Translations under genes and position numbers: made by a program
Notes under the pieces: model-generated
Told to the model about the DNA's origin: nothing
Database searches by the model: none
Seen by the model: the letters and a program-made list of their open reading frames with translations, nothing else
Part shown: one piece after another, positions 1 to 10,389 of the stretch
Layout: each line of letters opens with the position of its first letter
How positions within the stretch are numbered: the stretch's first letter is position 1
From: Brachybacterium sp. P6-10-X1
Lineage (GTDB): Bacteria > Actinomycetota > Actinomycetes > Actinomycetales > Dermabacteraceae
Direction of reading: 5' to 3'
DNA: 64,000 bases
Assembly: GCF_001969445.1 (NCBI RefSeq)
Contig: NZ_CP017297.1
Span: 1,178,001-1,242,000 of the forward strand

Positions 1-529
1 CGGCGTCGAGCTCGAGGTCGACCATGAGCTCCGCGGCGATCCTCTCGAGCGCTTCGCGGACCTCGTCCGCCTCGACGCCACCGGGCAGTCGTACCTCGGC
101 CTCTGCCTCGAACAGCATGCCGCCGCCTTCGGGAGCCTCCCGGGCCCAGCTGCGCAGCGCGTCGATGGTGGCGCCCTGGGAGGTGAGTGCCGAGGTGACC
201 TCTCGGACCATGCCGGTGCGGTCCTGCCCCAGCAGGCGCAGCTGGAAGGCGACCCCGTCGACCGCCCGTGCCGCCCCGGAACCGTCGGCGCCCGCTGCGC
301 TCGCCTCCACGTCCAGGCCCACCGAGTCGGCGAGGGCGGGCAGCGCGGCGAGGAAGGCCTCGACCTCGGCGCCCGGCAGATCGACCTGGACGATGCCGGC
401 GAACTTCCCGGCCAACAGAGCGAGCTGGCTGTCGACCCAGTTCCCTCCGTGCTCGTCGACGGCGGCGGCGAGGGCGGCGACGAGGCCGGGGCGGTCGTCT
501 CCGATGGCGGTGAGCACGTAGGTCGTCAT
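1..529 (-). CDS. ACT-domain regulatory protein (GcvR-like), 3' end cut by window edge
   Basis: The frame runs from an ATG at 529 off the left edge, so at least 176 residues are visible and the C-terminus is missing. The N-terminus reads as an ACT domain (TAIGDDRPGLVAALAAAV, about residues 7-24). A second ACT-like segment starts near residue 100 (LRLLGQDRTGMVREVTSAL). Tandem ACT domains of this layout are typical of the glycine-cleavage repressor-like GcvR family, which binds amino acids and modulates other regulators. No DNA-binding domain is visible. It lies 49 nt beyond the cimA stop on the same strand but has its own -10-like box 6 nt before the ATG. The family call is fairly safe; a role in amino acid control is inferred from the biosynthetic neighbours. 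Confidence 0.75.
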   Translation of the reverse strand, partial: MTTYVLTAIGDDRPGLVAALAAAVDEHGGNWVDSQLALLAGKFAGIVQVDLPGAEVEAFLAALPALADSVGLDVEASAAGADGSGAARAVDGVAFQLRLLGQDRTGMVREVTSALTSQGATIDALRSWAREAPEGGGMLFEAEAEVRLPGGVEADEVREALERIAAELMVDLELDA

Positions 530-535
530 GTGCCC

Positions 536-541
536 AGGCTA
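536..541 (-). promoter_or_regulatory. Candidate -10 box, leaderless start of the ACT-domain gene
   Basis: On the minus strand TAGCCT is followed by 6 nt and then the ATG at 529. This spacing puts the transcription start at or next to the A of ATG. No Shine-Dalgarno sequence precedes the ATG. No clear -35 element is visible. Confidence 0.4.
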
Positions 542-578
542 ACCTCTCGCCGTGCGGACGAAGAGGCCTCGGACGGGA

Positions 579-2210
579 TCAGACTCCCGACTTGTACAGC
601 CCGTACGCATAGGCGTCGAAGATCGCCTCCCAAGAGGCCTCGATGACGTTCGGCCCCACCCCCACGGTCTGGAACTCGAGGCCGCGGCCCGACGTGCGCA
701 CCAGCACCCTCGTGGTGGCGTCGGTGCCATGATGCGCGTCCAGGATCCGCACCTTGAAGTCCTGCAGCTCGAACTCGTCGACCATCGGGAACCGGTCACG
801 CAGCGCCGCCCGCAGGGCGAGGTCCAGGGCGTTGACCGGCCCATTGCCTTCGGCGATGGCCACCTTGCGCTCCCGCTCGCCCTGGGCGTCGCCGACCAGC
901 TTGACCGTCGCCTCGGTCTCCAGCGAGCCGTCACGGCCCTGCTGGGAGGTGGCGCGCCAGGACTCCACCTCGACGTAGCGCGGCACCTCGCCGAGCTGAT
1001 CCAGCAGCAGCAGCTCGAAGGAGGCATCGGCCGCCTCGTAGGAGTAGCCCACCGCCTCGCGCTGTTTGACCGTGGTGGCCAGGCGGGAGAGCAGGTCGGG
1101 GTCGCCGGCGAGATCGAAGCCGAGCTCACGGCCCTTGAGCTCGATGGAGGCACGGCCGGCCATGTCCGAGATGATCATGCGCATGTCGTTGCCGATGGCG
1201 CGCGGATCGATGTGCTGGTACAGGTCAGGGTCCACGCGGATCGCGCTGGCGTGCAGCCCGGCCTTGTGGGCGAAGGCGCTCGCGCCGACATACGGGGCGC
1301 GCGGGGTGACCGGCATGTTCACGATCTCTCCGATCGCGTGCGCGATGCGGGTGGTCTCCGCGAGGGTCTCCGGCGGCACCAGGGCCACGTCCATCTTCAG
1401 TTGCAGGTCCGTGAGCAGGGTCAGCAGGTCCGCGTTGCCGGTGCGCTCCCCGTAGCCGTTCACGCAGCCCTGGACGTGGGTGATCCCGGCGCGCACCGCG
1501 GTCAGCGCGTTGGCGACCGCGCACCCGGAGTCGTTATGGGTGTGGACCCCCAGCCTCGCGTCGGCGTGACCGCCGGAGGCCAGGCGGAGTCGCAGGTCCT
1601 CGACGATCTCGGTGATCTGGTGCGGGAGCATCCCGCCGTTGGTGTCACAGAGGATGACGACCTCGGCCCCGGCGTCGTAGGCGGCCAGGACCACGGACGT
1701 GGTGTAGTCGGGGTCGTGGCCGAAGCCGTCGAAGAAGTGCTCGACGTCGACGAAGACCTCGCGGCCCTGCCCCACCAGGTGTGCCACGGTCTCGGTCACC
1801 ATGGCGAGGTTCTCCTCCCCCGTGGTGCGCAGCGCGCCGTGGACGTGGCGGAGGTCCGACTTGGCGACCAGGGTGATGGTCGGGGCGCCGGAGGCCAGCA
1901 GCGCTGCCACCTGGGAGTCCTCGGCGACGGGGACCCCGGCCTTGCGGGTGGCGCCGAAGGCGGCCAGGCGCGCGGCTGTCAGCTCGAGCTCCGCGGCCGC
2001 GCGGGCGAAGAACTCGGTGTCCCGGGGGACGGCACCGGGCCATCCTCCCTCGATGTAGGTCACGCCCAGCTCGTCCAGGAGACGGGCCACGGCGAGCTTG
2101 TCGGCGACCGAGAGGGTCAGGCCCTCCTGCTGCGAGCCGTCCCGCAGGGTGGTGTCGTAGACGTGGAACGCGGGGATCGGAGCGCTGTGCTGCGTCATGG
2201 TCATGCTCAT
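579..2210 (-). CDS. cimA: (R)-citramalate synthase
   Basis: This 543-residue protein belongs to the HMGL/isopropylmalate synthase family. It condenses pyruvate with acetyl-CoA to citramalate, the first step of a threonine-independent route to 2-oxobutyrate and isoleucine. The substrate-site motif DTTLRDGSQQEG is at residues 19-30, EGGWPG at 54-59 (characteristic of CimA rather than LeuA), and metal-binding HTHND at 223-227. A LeuA-type regulatory domain occupies roughly residues 410-540. Three closely spaced Met codons (2210, 2204, 2198) could start translation. The GAGGGG upstream is best spaced for the one at 2204. The gene follows ilvE by 7 nt on the same strand, so the two are likely cotranscribed. 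A general 2-isopropylmalate/homocitrate synthase is the alternative call. Confidence 0.88.
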   Translation of the reverse strand: MSMTMTQHSAPIPAFHVYDTTLRDGSQQEGLTLSVADKLAVARLLDELGVTYIEGGWPGAVPRDTEFFARAAAELELTAARLAAFGATRKAGVPVAEDSQVAALLASGAPTITLVAKSDLRHVHGALRTTGEENLAMVTETVAHLVGQGREVFVDVEHFFDGFGHDPDYTTSVVLAAYDAGAEVVILCDTNGGMLPHQITEIVEDLRLRLASGGHADARLGVHTHNDSGCAVANALTAVRAGITHVQGCVNGYGERTGNADLLTLLTDLQLKMDVALVPPETLAETTRIAHAIGEIVNMPVTPRAPYVGASAFAHKAGLHASAIRVDPDLYQHIDPRAIGNDMRMIISDMAGRASIELKGRELGFDLAGDPDLLSRLATTVKQREAVGYSYEAADASFELLLLDQLGEVPRYVEVESWRATSQQGRDGSLETEATVKLVGDAQGERERKVAIAEGNGPVNALDLALRAALRDRFPMVDEFELQDFKVRILDAHHGTDATTRVLVRTSGRGLEFQTVGVGPNVIEASWEAIFDAYAYGLYKSGV

Positions 2211-2217
2211 GGACCCC

Positions 2218-3309
2218 TCAGACCAGCCGGGTCAGCCAGCCGTGCCGGTCCGGGACCCGGCCGTACTGGATGTCGGTGAGCTCCTGGCGCAATGCGAGGG
2301 TGACCTCGCCGGAGCCGCCGTCGCCGACGGTCCAGGAGCCGCCGTGGGCGCGGAACTCGCCGATGGGGTTGATCACCGCGGCGGTGCCGCAGGCGAACAT
2401 CTCCGTGATCTCCCCCGAGCCGAGCTGGGCGAGGACCTCGCTCACGTCCAGCTTCTGCTCGATCGGCTCCAGCCCCCGATCGGCGGCCAGGCGCAGGATC
2501 GACTCGCGGGTGACGCCCTCGAGGATCGATCCGGTCAGCGTCGGGGTCAGCAGGCGCCCGTCGGCGGTGACCGCGAAGACGTTCATCCCCGAGAGCTCGT
2601 CGATGCTGGTGTGCGTCTCGGAGTCCAGGAACATGATCTCGTCGGCGCCCTGCGCGGCGGCCTCCCGCTTGCCCAGCAGGGAGGAGGCGTAGTTGCCGCC
2701 GCACTTCGCGGCCCCGGTGCCCCCCGCGCCGGCGCGGGCGTACTCGTCGGAGATCCACACGACCAGCGGCTGGACGCCGCGGGGGAAGTAGGGACCGGCC
2801 GGGGAGGCGATGACGTAGTACTCCACCGCGTGGGCGGCCCGCACCCCCAGGAACTCCTCGGAGGCGAACATGAACGGTCGCAGGTACAGCGACTCCTCGC
2901 TGGTGGCCTCGGGCACCCAGGGCTCGTCGGCCGCGGCGACGGCCCGCAGCGAGGCCAGGAAGGCCTCGGTCGGCAGCTCCGGCAGCGCGAGGCGACGGGC
3001 GGAGCGCTGGAGGCGTTCGGCGTTGCGGTCGGGGCGGAAGGTCCACACCGAGCCGTCGGCGTGGCGGAACGCCTTCAGACCCTCGAAGATCTCCTGTCCG
3101 TAGTGCAGCACCGCTGCGGCCGGGGAGAGCGAGAGCGGGCCGAACGGCACCACCTCTCCCCCGTCCCAGCCGCTGTCCTCGCGCCAGCTCGCATGGGCCA
3201 TGAAGTCCGTGTAGTACTGCCCGAACCCGGGGTCCGCGAGAATCCTGGCGCGCTCGTCCTCGTCGATGCGACGAGTCCGGTCGGTCTGGGTGAAGTCGAG
3301 CGCGCTCAT
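2218..3309 (-). CDS. ilvE: Branched-chain amino acid aminotransferase
   Basis: This 363-residue fold-type IV PLP enzyme carries out the last step of valine, leucine and isoleucine synthesis, with glutamate as amino donor. The PLP lysine is recognisable as Lys202 in AAKCGGNYASSLLGKR, and LYLRPFMFAS lies near 141-150. Length and overall layout match the long (type II, eukaryote-like) BCAT form common in actinobacteria. The ATG at 3309 has GGAGAG about 6 nt upstream. It lies between leuB (38 nt upstream) and cimA (7 nt downstream) on the same strand, so a leuB-ilvE-cimA transcript is likely. Confidence 0.93.
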   Translation of the reverse strand: MSALDFTQTDRTRRIDEDERARILADPGFGQYYTDFMAHASWREDSGWDGGEVVPFGPLSLSPAAAVLHYGQEIFEGLKAFRHADGSVWTFRPDRNAERLQRSARRLALPELPTEAFLASLRAVAAADEPWVPEATSEESLYLRPFMFASEEFLGVRAAHAVEYYVIASPAGPYFPRGVQPLVVWISDEYARAGAGGTGAAKCGGNYASSLLGKREAAAQGADEIMFLDSETHTSIDELSGMNVFAVTADGRLLTPTLTGSILEGVTRESILRLAADRGLEPIEQKLDVSEVLAQLGSGEITEMFACGTAAVINPIGEFRAHGGSWTVGDGGSGEVTLALRQELTDIQYGRVPDRHGWLTRLV

Positions 3310-3347
3310 GGGTCTCTCCTCGGGACAGGGGTGGTCAGGTCAGTGTG

Positions 3348-4424
3348 TCAGCGGCCGGAGATCGCGGCCACCAGGGCGTCGCCGATCTCGGTGGTGCCGC
3401 GTGCGGCCAGGGCGTCCGAGCCGGTGCGGGCGGCGAGGTCCGATTCGACGGCGGCGCGCACCGCGGCGGCGGGCTCGACGTGACCGAGGTGGTCCAGCAG
3501 CAGGGCGACCGAGAGCACCGTGGCGGTGGGATCGGCCAGGTCCTGCCCGGCGATGTCCGGGGCCGAGCCGTGGACGGGCTCGAACATCGAGGGGTAGGCC
3601 CCCGAGGGATTGAGGTTGCCGCTCGCGGCGAGCCCGATGCCGCCGCCGACGGCCGCGGCGAGATCGGTGACGATGTCGCCGAAGAGGTTGTCGGTGACGA
3701 TGACGTCGAAGCGGCCCGGATCGGTGGCGAGGTAGATCATCGCGGCATCGACGTGCGCGTAGTCCACCGCGACCTCGGGGTGCTCGGCGCCGACCTGCTC
3801 GACGATGCGGCGCCACAGGTGGCCGGCGTGGACCAGCACGTTGTGCTTGTGGACCAGGGTCAGCTTCTTGCGGCGCCGCTCGGCCTGCTCGAAGGCGTAG
3901 CGGACCACTCGCTCGACGCCGACGGCGGTGTTCAGGGAGACCTCGGTGGCGACCTCCAGCTCGGTGCCGGTGCGCATCGAGCCGCCGTTGCCGACGTACG
4001 GGCCCTCGGTGCCCTCGCGGACCACCAGGAAGTCCATGTCCCCGGGATCGACGAGCGGGGAGGGCACACCCGGCAGCAGCTTCGTGGGACGCAGGTTCAC
4101 GTAGTGGTCGAAGCCGAAGCGGAGCTTCAGCAGCAGCCCCCGCTCGAGCACGCCCGAGGGGACGTCGGGGTCGCCCACGGCGCCCAGCAGGATCGCGTCG
4201 TGCTCGGCCAGGGCCGTCATGTCCTCGTCCGTGAGGGCCTCACCGGTGCGGTGCCAGCGCCCGGCGCCGAGGTCGAACTCGGTGGTCGCGACGCTCACGC
4301 CGGCGGGCTCCAGCGCCGCGCGCAGGGCGCGCACGCCCTGGGGGACGACCTCCTTGCCGATGCCGTCGCCCTCGATGACGGCGAGCTTCAGAACGGGCGG
4401 GACGGGGGCATCGATATCACTCAT
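3348..4424 (-). CDS. leuB: 3-isopropylmalate dehydrogenase
   Basis: This 358-residue enzyme belongs to the isocitrate/isopropylmalate dehydrogenase family and performs the oxidative decarboxylation step of leucine synthesis. The N-terminal [10 protein letters not shown] is at residues 18-26. The substrate arginine segment [13 protein letters not shown] is at 101-113. The metal-binding and family signature [18 protein letters not shown] is at 244-261. A GGAG lies shortly upstream of the ATG at 4424. Homologous tartrate or isocitrate dehydrogenases are less likely given the length and neighbours. leuA, leuC and leuD are not in this window, so the leucine branch is only partly represented. Confidence 0.93.
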   Translation of the reverse strand: MSDIDAPVPPVLKLAVIEGDGIGKEVVPQGVRALRAALEPAGVSVATTEFDLGAGRWHRTGEALTDEDMTALAEHDAILLGAVGDPDVPSGVLERGLLLKLRFGFDHYVNLRPTKLLPGVPSPLVDPGDMDFLVVREGTEGPYVGNGGSMRTGTELEVATEVSLNTAVGVERVVRYAFEQAERRRKKLTLVHKHNVLVHAGHLWRRIVEQVGAEHPEVAVDYAHVDAAMIYLATDPGRFDVIVTDNLFGDIVTDLAAAVGGGIGLAASGNLNPSGAYPSMFEPVHGSAPDIAGQDLADPTATVLSVALLLDHLGHVEPAAAVRAAVESDLAARTGSDALAARGTTEIGDALVAAISGR

Positions 4425-4480
4425 GGGAACTCCGGTTCATGGTCGTCGCGGGAAGCGGTTCGTCGGACGCGGGCGGCGGG

Positions 4481-6088
4481 TCAGTAGACGAGGTCGACGG
4501 CGTGGGTGGCGTGGGCGCCGATCCGCTCGCCGATCCGCTCGGCCAGATCGCGGTCGACGGACTCGTCGAGGTCGAGCACCACGAGGGCCTCGGCCCCGCG
4601 GACGTTGCCCTTGCGGGAGACCTGCATGCCGGCGATGTTCACGCCGGCCTCGCCCAGCCCGGCGCCGTACTGGCCGATCAGGCCGGGGCCGTCGTCGTAG
4701 CGGATCAGCAGCAGGTGGTCGCTCAGCGGCACGTCCAGGGCGTGGCCGGCCACCTCCGTGAGCTTGTGCTCCTGGTCGACGCCGCTGAGGGTGCCGGAGA
4801 CGGAGACGACCTCGCCACCGCGCAGGGTGCCGCGCAGGGTGATCACGTTGCGGAAGCGTTCCGAGGTCTCGTCGGTCACCAGCTGCACGGTGATGCCGCG
4901 CTCCTCGGCGAGGACGGGAGCGTTGACGTAGCTGACCTGCTCGGTCACCACGGAGCGGAAGGCACCGCGCAGGGCGGAGAGCTTCAGGGCGGTCACGTCG
5001 CGGGAGGCGATCTCGCCGTGCACCTCGATGTCGAGCAGCTCGGGCGATTCCCCGGCGATGGCGGTGAACAGCTGGCCGAGCCGGTCGGCGAGGGCCACGC
5101 CGGGGCGGACCTCGTCGTCGATCGCCCCGCCGGCGACGTTCACCGCGTCCGGGACGAGCTCGCCGGCCAGTGCCAGGCGGACGGACTTCGCCACGGCGAC
5201 GCCGGCCTTCTCCTGGGCCTCGGCCGTGGACGCCCCCAGGTGCGGGGTGAGCGTGATGGACTCGAGCTCGAGCAGGCGCTGAGCGGTCTCGGAGGACGCG
5301 GGCGGCTCGGAGGTGTACACGTCCAGCCCGGCGCCGGCGATGCGACCGGTGGACAGCGCCTCGTACAGCGCGTCCTCGTCGATCAGACCGCCGCGCGCCG
5401 CGTTGACGATGTGCAGAGAGGGCTTGGCCAGCGCGAACTGCTCGGCGCCGATCAGGCCGGTGGTCTCGGGGGTCTTGGGCATGTGGACGGTGACCACGTC
5501 GGCCTCGGCCATGAGCTCGTCGAGCTCCACCACGCGGGCACCGAGCTCGGCGGCCCGGGTGTGGCTGACGTACGGGTCGTAGGCGAGCAGCTGCACACCG
5601 AAGGGGGAGAGCCGCTCGGCGACCAGCTGGCCGATGCGGCCGAAGCCCACCACACCGACGGTCTTGCCCAGCAGCTCGACGCCGGTGAGCTGCTTGCGCT
5701 CCCAGCGGCCCGCCTTCACGGAGGCGTCGGCGCGGCCGAGGTTGCGCAGCGAGGCCAGGATCAGGGTCACGGCGAGCTCGGCCGCCGAGACGATGTTGGA
5801 GGTGGGGGCGTTGATGACCATGACCCCGGCGGCGGTGGCGGCCGCGACCTCGACGTTGTCCAACCCGACCCCCGCCCGGGCCACGACCTTCAGCTGCTTC
5901 GCCGCCGCGAACACCTCGGCGTCGACCTGGGTCGCGGAGCGGACCAGCAGGGCGTCGGCCCCGGAGACGGCGTCGAGGAGGGCGGCACGGTCCGTGCCGT
6001 CGACATGGCGGACGTCGGCATCGTCGCCGAAGACCTCGATGGTGGCGGGCGAGAGTTCTTCGGCGAGCAGCACGACGGGTCGCGTCAT
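4481..6088 (-). CDS. serA: D-3-phosphoglycerate dehydrogenase, long form with C-terminal ACT domain
   Basis: The protein has 535 residues from the ATG at 6088, which has GGAGGT well placed upstream. The frame stays open to 6169, but that extension has no homology-like features. The Rossmann motif GFGRIG is at 148-153. Catalytic-site segments include NAARGGLIDEDAL and LTPHLGAST. Residues from about 320 contain the intervening (allosteric substrate-binding type) domain, and the last 70 form an ACT domain. This is the long SerA form typical of actinobacteria, in which L-serine acts through the ACT domain (family knowledge). It converts 3-phosphoglycerate to 3-phosphohydroxypyruvate, the first step of serine synthesis. 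Confidence 0.95.
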   Translation of the reverse strand: MTRPVVLLAEELSPATIEVFGDDADVRHVDGTDRAALLDAVSGADALLVRSATQVDAEVFAAAKQLKVVARAGVGLDNVEVAAATAAGVMVINAPTSNIVSAAELAVTLILASLRNLGRADASVKAGRWERKQLTGVELLGKTVGVVGFGRIGQLVAERLSPFGVQLLAYDPYVSHTRAAELGARVVELDELMAEADVVTVHMPKTPETTGLIGAEQFALAKPSLHIVNAARGGLIDEDALYEALSTGRIAGAGLDVYTSEPPASSETAQRLLELESITLTPHLGASTAEAQEKAGVAVAKSVRLALAGELVPDAVNVAGGAIDDEVRPGVALADRLGQLFTAIAGESPELLDIEVHGEIASRDVTALKLSALRGAFRSVVTEQVSYVNAPVLAEERGITVQLVTDETSERFRNVITLRGTLRGGEVVSVSGTLSGVDQEHKLTEVAGHALDVPLSDHLLLIRYDDGPGLIGQYGAGLGEAGVNIAGMQVSRKGNVRGAEALVVLDLDESVDRDLAERIGERIGAHATHAVDLVY

Positions 6089-6220
6089 GGGATGTACCTC
6101 CGGGTCGGGTGACGACGGCCGGACGTGCCGTCGCCCGGGCCGAGGAGAGCCTACGCCGCTGTCCGCCATGCGGTCATCTCAATCAGGATGCGAGACGGCT
6201 TCCTCGGGCCGCGGTCACCC

Positions 6221-7213
6221 TCACTCCTCGTGCGACGCCTTCTTCGCCACGGCCTTGGCCGCCTCCTTGGCTGTCTCTTTGGCCCGCACCTTCGCGCGAT
6301 CGCGGTCCGCCCGCACGCGCCCCTCCCGCTTCTCAAGATCGCGCGCCCGGCGCTGGGTGGCCTTGCGCAGCGCGATCACCGAGGCGAGGTCGGCCTCCGC
6401 GGCCGCCAGCGCCTGCTCGGGGTCGCGTGCCGGGTCGGCGGGAGCGGCCGCCCGCTCCTGCGCCCGACGATCTCCCTCGAACGCCCGCTCGATGCCCGGC
6501 ATGAGCAGCGAAAGCGCGACGGTGACGTCCTCGGCGTCGTCCGCATCCCGGCCGTCGGGCCCCTCGTTCCCGAAGTACGCGCCGGATTCGATGACGGCCT
6601 GGGCATCGGGGAACCGCCCGTCGGCGACGATCTCCTGCAGCAGGTGCCGCGTCGCCAGGACGTCGTCGGCCTCCTCCCGCGCCATCTCCCGGCCCAGCGA
6701 GGCGAATCCGCGGGCGTTGACCGCCAGCAGCATCAACACCCCCAGCTTGTCGCCGGCGGTGGCGGGCAGCGACCGCATCGCCCGCATCCCGGCGTCCACG
6801 GCACGGACCTGACCCGGCATGAGCAAGGTCTCGCGGGCCAGCGGGATGTCCAGGGACCACGGATGGCTCCGGTAGCAGCCGACCATGATCCGCGTCCACT
6901 GCTCGAGGCCGGCGCGCCAGTCCTCGTCGTCGACCGCCCACGTCTCGCCCGCGGCGATCCCGTCGAGCATCAGCCGCTGGAGATCGTCCTTCGAGGAGAC
7001 GTAGCGGTACAGCGCCATGGTCGTGAAGTCGAAGGCCCGGGCGACGCGCTGCATCGTCACCGCGGCGAGACCTTCGGCATCGGCGATCTCGATCGCGGCC
7101 TCGACGATGCGTTCGTGATTCAGCTCGCGCCGGGGTCCGCGCTGCGGTGCCGCCGCGAGGCCCCAGGCCATCGCCACCAGCCGGGAGGCCCCGTCATGAT
7201 CCTGCCCTGCCAT
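6221..7213 (-). CDS. TetR-family transcriptional regulator with lysine-rich C-terminal tail
   Basis: This 330-residue protein has a TetR-type helix-turn-helix at about residues 32-80 (ERIVEAAIEIADAEGLAAVT ... ALYRYVSSKDDL). The ligand-binding region is helical, of the TetR_C type often seen next to drug exporters. The last ~75 residues are unusual: an Ala/Arg/Lys/Glu-rich, probably coiled helix ending in repeated AKE/AKK segments. This makes the protein about 100 residues longer than a usual TetR. AGGAGGAGG precedes the ATG. It diverges from the ABC exporter genes, so it probably represses them and itself (inference). Confidence 0.85.
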   Translation of the reverse strand: MAGQDHDGASRLVAMAWGLAAAPQRGPRRELNHERIVEAAIEIADAEGLAAVTMQRVARAFDFTTMALYRYVSSKDDLQRLMLDGIAAGETWAVDDEDWRAGLEQWTRIMVGCYRSHPWSLDIPLARETLLMPGQVRAVDAGMRAMRSLPATAGDKLGVLMLLAVNARGFASLGREMAREEADDVLATRHLLQEIVADGRFPDAQAVIESGAYFGNEGPDGRDADDAEDVTVALSLLMPGIERAFEGDRRAQERAAAPADPARDPEQALAAAEADLASVIALRKATQRRARDLEKREGRVRADRDRAKVRAKETAKEAAKAVAKKASHEE

Positions 7214-7321
7214 CCTCGCTCCTCCTCCTGCTCGCCGAGAGCTCGGCCCTCAGCGTACGTCACACACAGTTCTTGCACCCTCCCCGTTGCGCCATCACTG
7301 CGTACACTCCATACTGTTTAT

Positions 7322-7340
7322 GTCGCATACAGCGTGCGAC
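7322..7340. promoter_or_regulatory. Inverted repeat, candidate TetR operator
   Basis: GTCGCA, 7 nt, TGCGAC form perfect 6-bp arms between the divergent TetR gene (start 7213) and the ABC transporter gene (start 7361). The repeat ends 20 nt before the transporter ATG, where a repressor would block transcription or early elongation. Assignment to this TetR protein is inference from position and symmetry. Confidence 0.5.
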
Positions 7341-7360
7341 GCACACAGATCGGAGTGACC

Positions 7361-8239
7361 ATGGGCCCCACCCTCGAGATCTCCGGGATCACGAAGTCCT
7401 ATCGCGATCCCGTGCTGGATCATCTCGACCTCACCCTCGACGGCGGCGTGTTCGCCCTGCTCGGCCCCAACGGCGCGGGCAAGACCACCCTCGTCTCGAT
7501 CCTCACCACCCTCGTGCGCCCGGACTCCGGCAGCGCGCACATCGCGGGCGTGGACGTGGTCCGCGCCCCGCGCGAGGCCCGGCGCCTCATCGCCGCCACC
7601 GGGCAGGAGACCACGCTCGACGATCTCTTGACCGGGAGGGAGAACATCATCATGCTCGGCCGGCTCCTGGGCCTGGCACGGCAGGCGCCGCGCCGCGCGG
7701 ACGAGCTGCTCGAGCAGTTCGACCTCGCACCGGCGGGGCGGCGCACCGTCGCCACCTACTCCGGCGGCATGCGGCGGCGCCTGGATCTGGCCGCCTCGCT
7801 GATCGCCCAGCCCGCGGTCCTGTTCCTGGACGAGCCCACCACCGGGCTCGACCCCGTGAGCAGACGCCGCGTCTGGGACGACGTGCGCACCCTGGCCGGC
7901 TCGGGCACCACCGTCTTCCTCACCACGCAGACTCTCGACGAGGCCGAGGCTCTCGCCGAGCGCATCGCCGTGCTCCGGGACGGGAGGCTCGTGGCGGACG
8001 GCACCGCCGCCGAGCTCACCGCAGCCGTCGGCGGACAGCGCCTCGTGCTGCTGGACCACGACGGCACGGAGGTGCGCGGGGTCGACACCGACGGCACCGC
8101 CGCGTCGCTGCGGGATGCCATGGCGCGGCTCGAGGACCACGAACAGGAACTGCGGGCGGAGCTGCGCTCCCCCACGCTCGACGACGCCTTCACGGCTCTG
8201 ACCCAGGAGCCCTTGGACCGACAGGAGACTGCGGCATGA
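7361..8239 (+). CDS. ABC transporter ATP-binding protein, DrrA-like exporter type
   Basis: This 292-residue ATPase has Walker A GPNGAGKTT (35-43), signature YSGGMRRRLDLA (133-144) and Walker B VLFLDEPTTGLDP (153-165). It carries the C-terminal extension typical of daunorubicin-resistance (DrrA/CcmA) exporters. The frame is open far upstream, but the ATG at 7361, 8 nt after CGGAG, starts at the conserved N-terminus. It overlaps the permease gene by 4 bp (ATGA), so the two are translationally coupled and form one exporter. Substrate is unknown; efflux of a drug or an endogenous lipid is plausible given the divergent TetR gene. Confidence 0.92.
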   Translation: MGPTLEISGITKSYRDPVLDHLDLTLDGGVFALLGPNGAGKTTLVSILTTLVRPDSGSAHIAGVDVVRAPREARRLIAATGQETTLDDLLTGRENIIMLGRLLGLARQAPRRADELLEQFDLAPAGRRTVATYSGGMRRRLDLAASLIAQPAVLFLDEPTTGLDPVSRRRVWDDVRTLAGSGTTVFLTTQTLDEAEALAERIAVLRDGRLVADGTAAELTAAVGGQRLVLLDHDGTEVRGVDTDGTAASLRDAMARLEDHEQELRAELRSPTLDDAFTALTQEPLDRQETAA

Positions 8240-9054
8240 CCTCTCTCGCCCCGGCCCCGGCGCGCACACCCCCGCCCCGCCTCGAGCGCCCCCGCCGGCT
8301 CGGCACGGGCCCTCTGCGCTCCAGCGCCGTGTTCATCGGACGCAGTCTGCGCCACAGCCTGCGCGACGGCGAGGGCCTGCTCATGGCCGTCGCCCTGCCG
8401 GTGATGCTCCTGCTGCTGTTCACCTACGTCTTCGGCGGCGCGATCATCTCCGAGGGCTACGTGGACTTCGTCGTCCCCGGCGTGATCCTCACGTGTGCCG
8501 GGTTCGGTGCCGCCTCGGTGGCCGTCTCCGTCAACCGCGATGTCACGCTCGGTGCCATGCGGCGCTTCCGCACCATGCCCATCAGCGCCGCCACGGTCCT
8601 GGCCGGGCACGTGGTGGCGAGCGTGCTGCGCAACCTCCTGGCGACCGTGATCGTGATCCTGGTGGCGCTGCTGATCGGGTTCCGGCCCACGGCGACCGTG
8701 CCGGAGTGGGTCGCCGTGCTGGGCCTGGTCGCCCTGTGGATCCTTGCGATCACCGCCCTGTTCGCCTGCATCGGTCTGGTCGCCGGGAGTCCTGAGGCCG
8801 CCAACGGGTACGGCTTCGTCCTGCTGTTCCTGCCTTACCTCTCCAGTGCTTTCGTGCCGATCGGGACGATGCCGGAGTGGCTGCAGCCGGTCGCCGCGCA
8901 CCAGCCGATGGGACCGCTGGTGGACGCCTTGCGCGTGCTGCTGGTCGGGACCGGGCCGGCGCAGCTGCTGGCGCCCCTGGCCTGGAGCATCGGGATCACC
9001 GCGGGCGCCATGGTGCTCACGGCGCTCGCCTTCCGACGCAGCGGCGACCGCTGA
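8236..9054 (+). CDS. ABC-2 type transporter permease
   Basis: This 272-residue membrane protein has about six hydrophobic helices (first VALPVMLLLLFTYVFGG near residue 52). It has the ABC-2 layout with PISAATVLAGHVVASV in the middle and a conserved-looking segment FLPYLSSAFVPIGTMPEWLQ before the last helices. A Pro/Arg-rich cytoplasmic N-terminus of ~25 residues precedes the first helix. The ATG lies inside the stop of the ATPase gene. It is the DrrB-like partner of the preceding ATPase. A strong hairpin follows the gene. Confidence 0.92.
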   Translation: MTSLAPAPARTPPPRLERPRRLGTGPLRSSAVFIGRSLRHSLRDGEGLLMAVALPVMLLLLFTYVFGGAIISEGYVDFVVPGVILTCAGFGAASVAVSVNRDVTLGAMRRFRTMPISAATVLAGHVVASVLRNLLATVIVILVALLIGFRPTATVPEWVAVLGLVALWILAITALFACIGLVAGSPEAANGYGFVLLFLPYLSSAFVPIGTMPEWLQPVAAHQPMGPLVDALRVLLVGTGPAQLLAPLAWSIGITAGAMVLTALAFRRSGDR

Positions 9055-9112
9055 GGGCGCTCCCGCCGCCGCAGCCGGGACCACGCCGTGGCCGTCCGAC
9101 GCCGGACGACGA

Positions 9113-9152
9113 GGAGCCCCGCCGCGGACGATCCGGTTCGCGGCGGGGCTCC
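9113..9152. terminator. Bidirectional terminator hairpin between convergent genes
   Basis: A perfect 14-bp stem (9113-9126 with 9139-9152, GGAGCCCCGCCGCG and its complement) with a 12-nt loop lies between the end of the exporter permease (9054, plus) and the end of ilvC (9181, minus). Position and strength fit a terminator serving both directions, although neither side has a clean T run. Confidence 0.7.
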
Positions 9153-9180
9153 TGGGGCTCGAGAGGAGCCTCGAGGGGGC

Positions 9181-10389
<1,209 letters not shown>

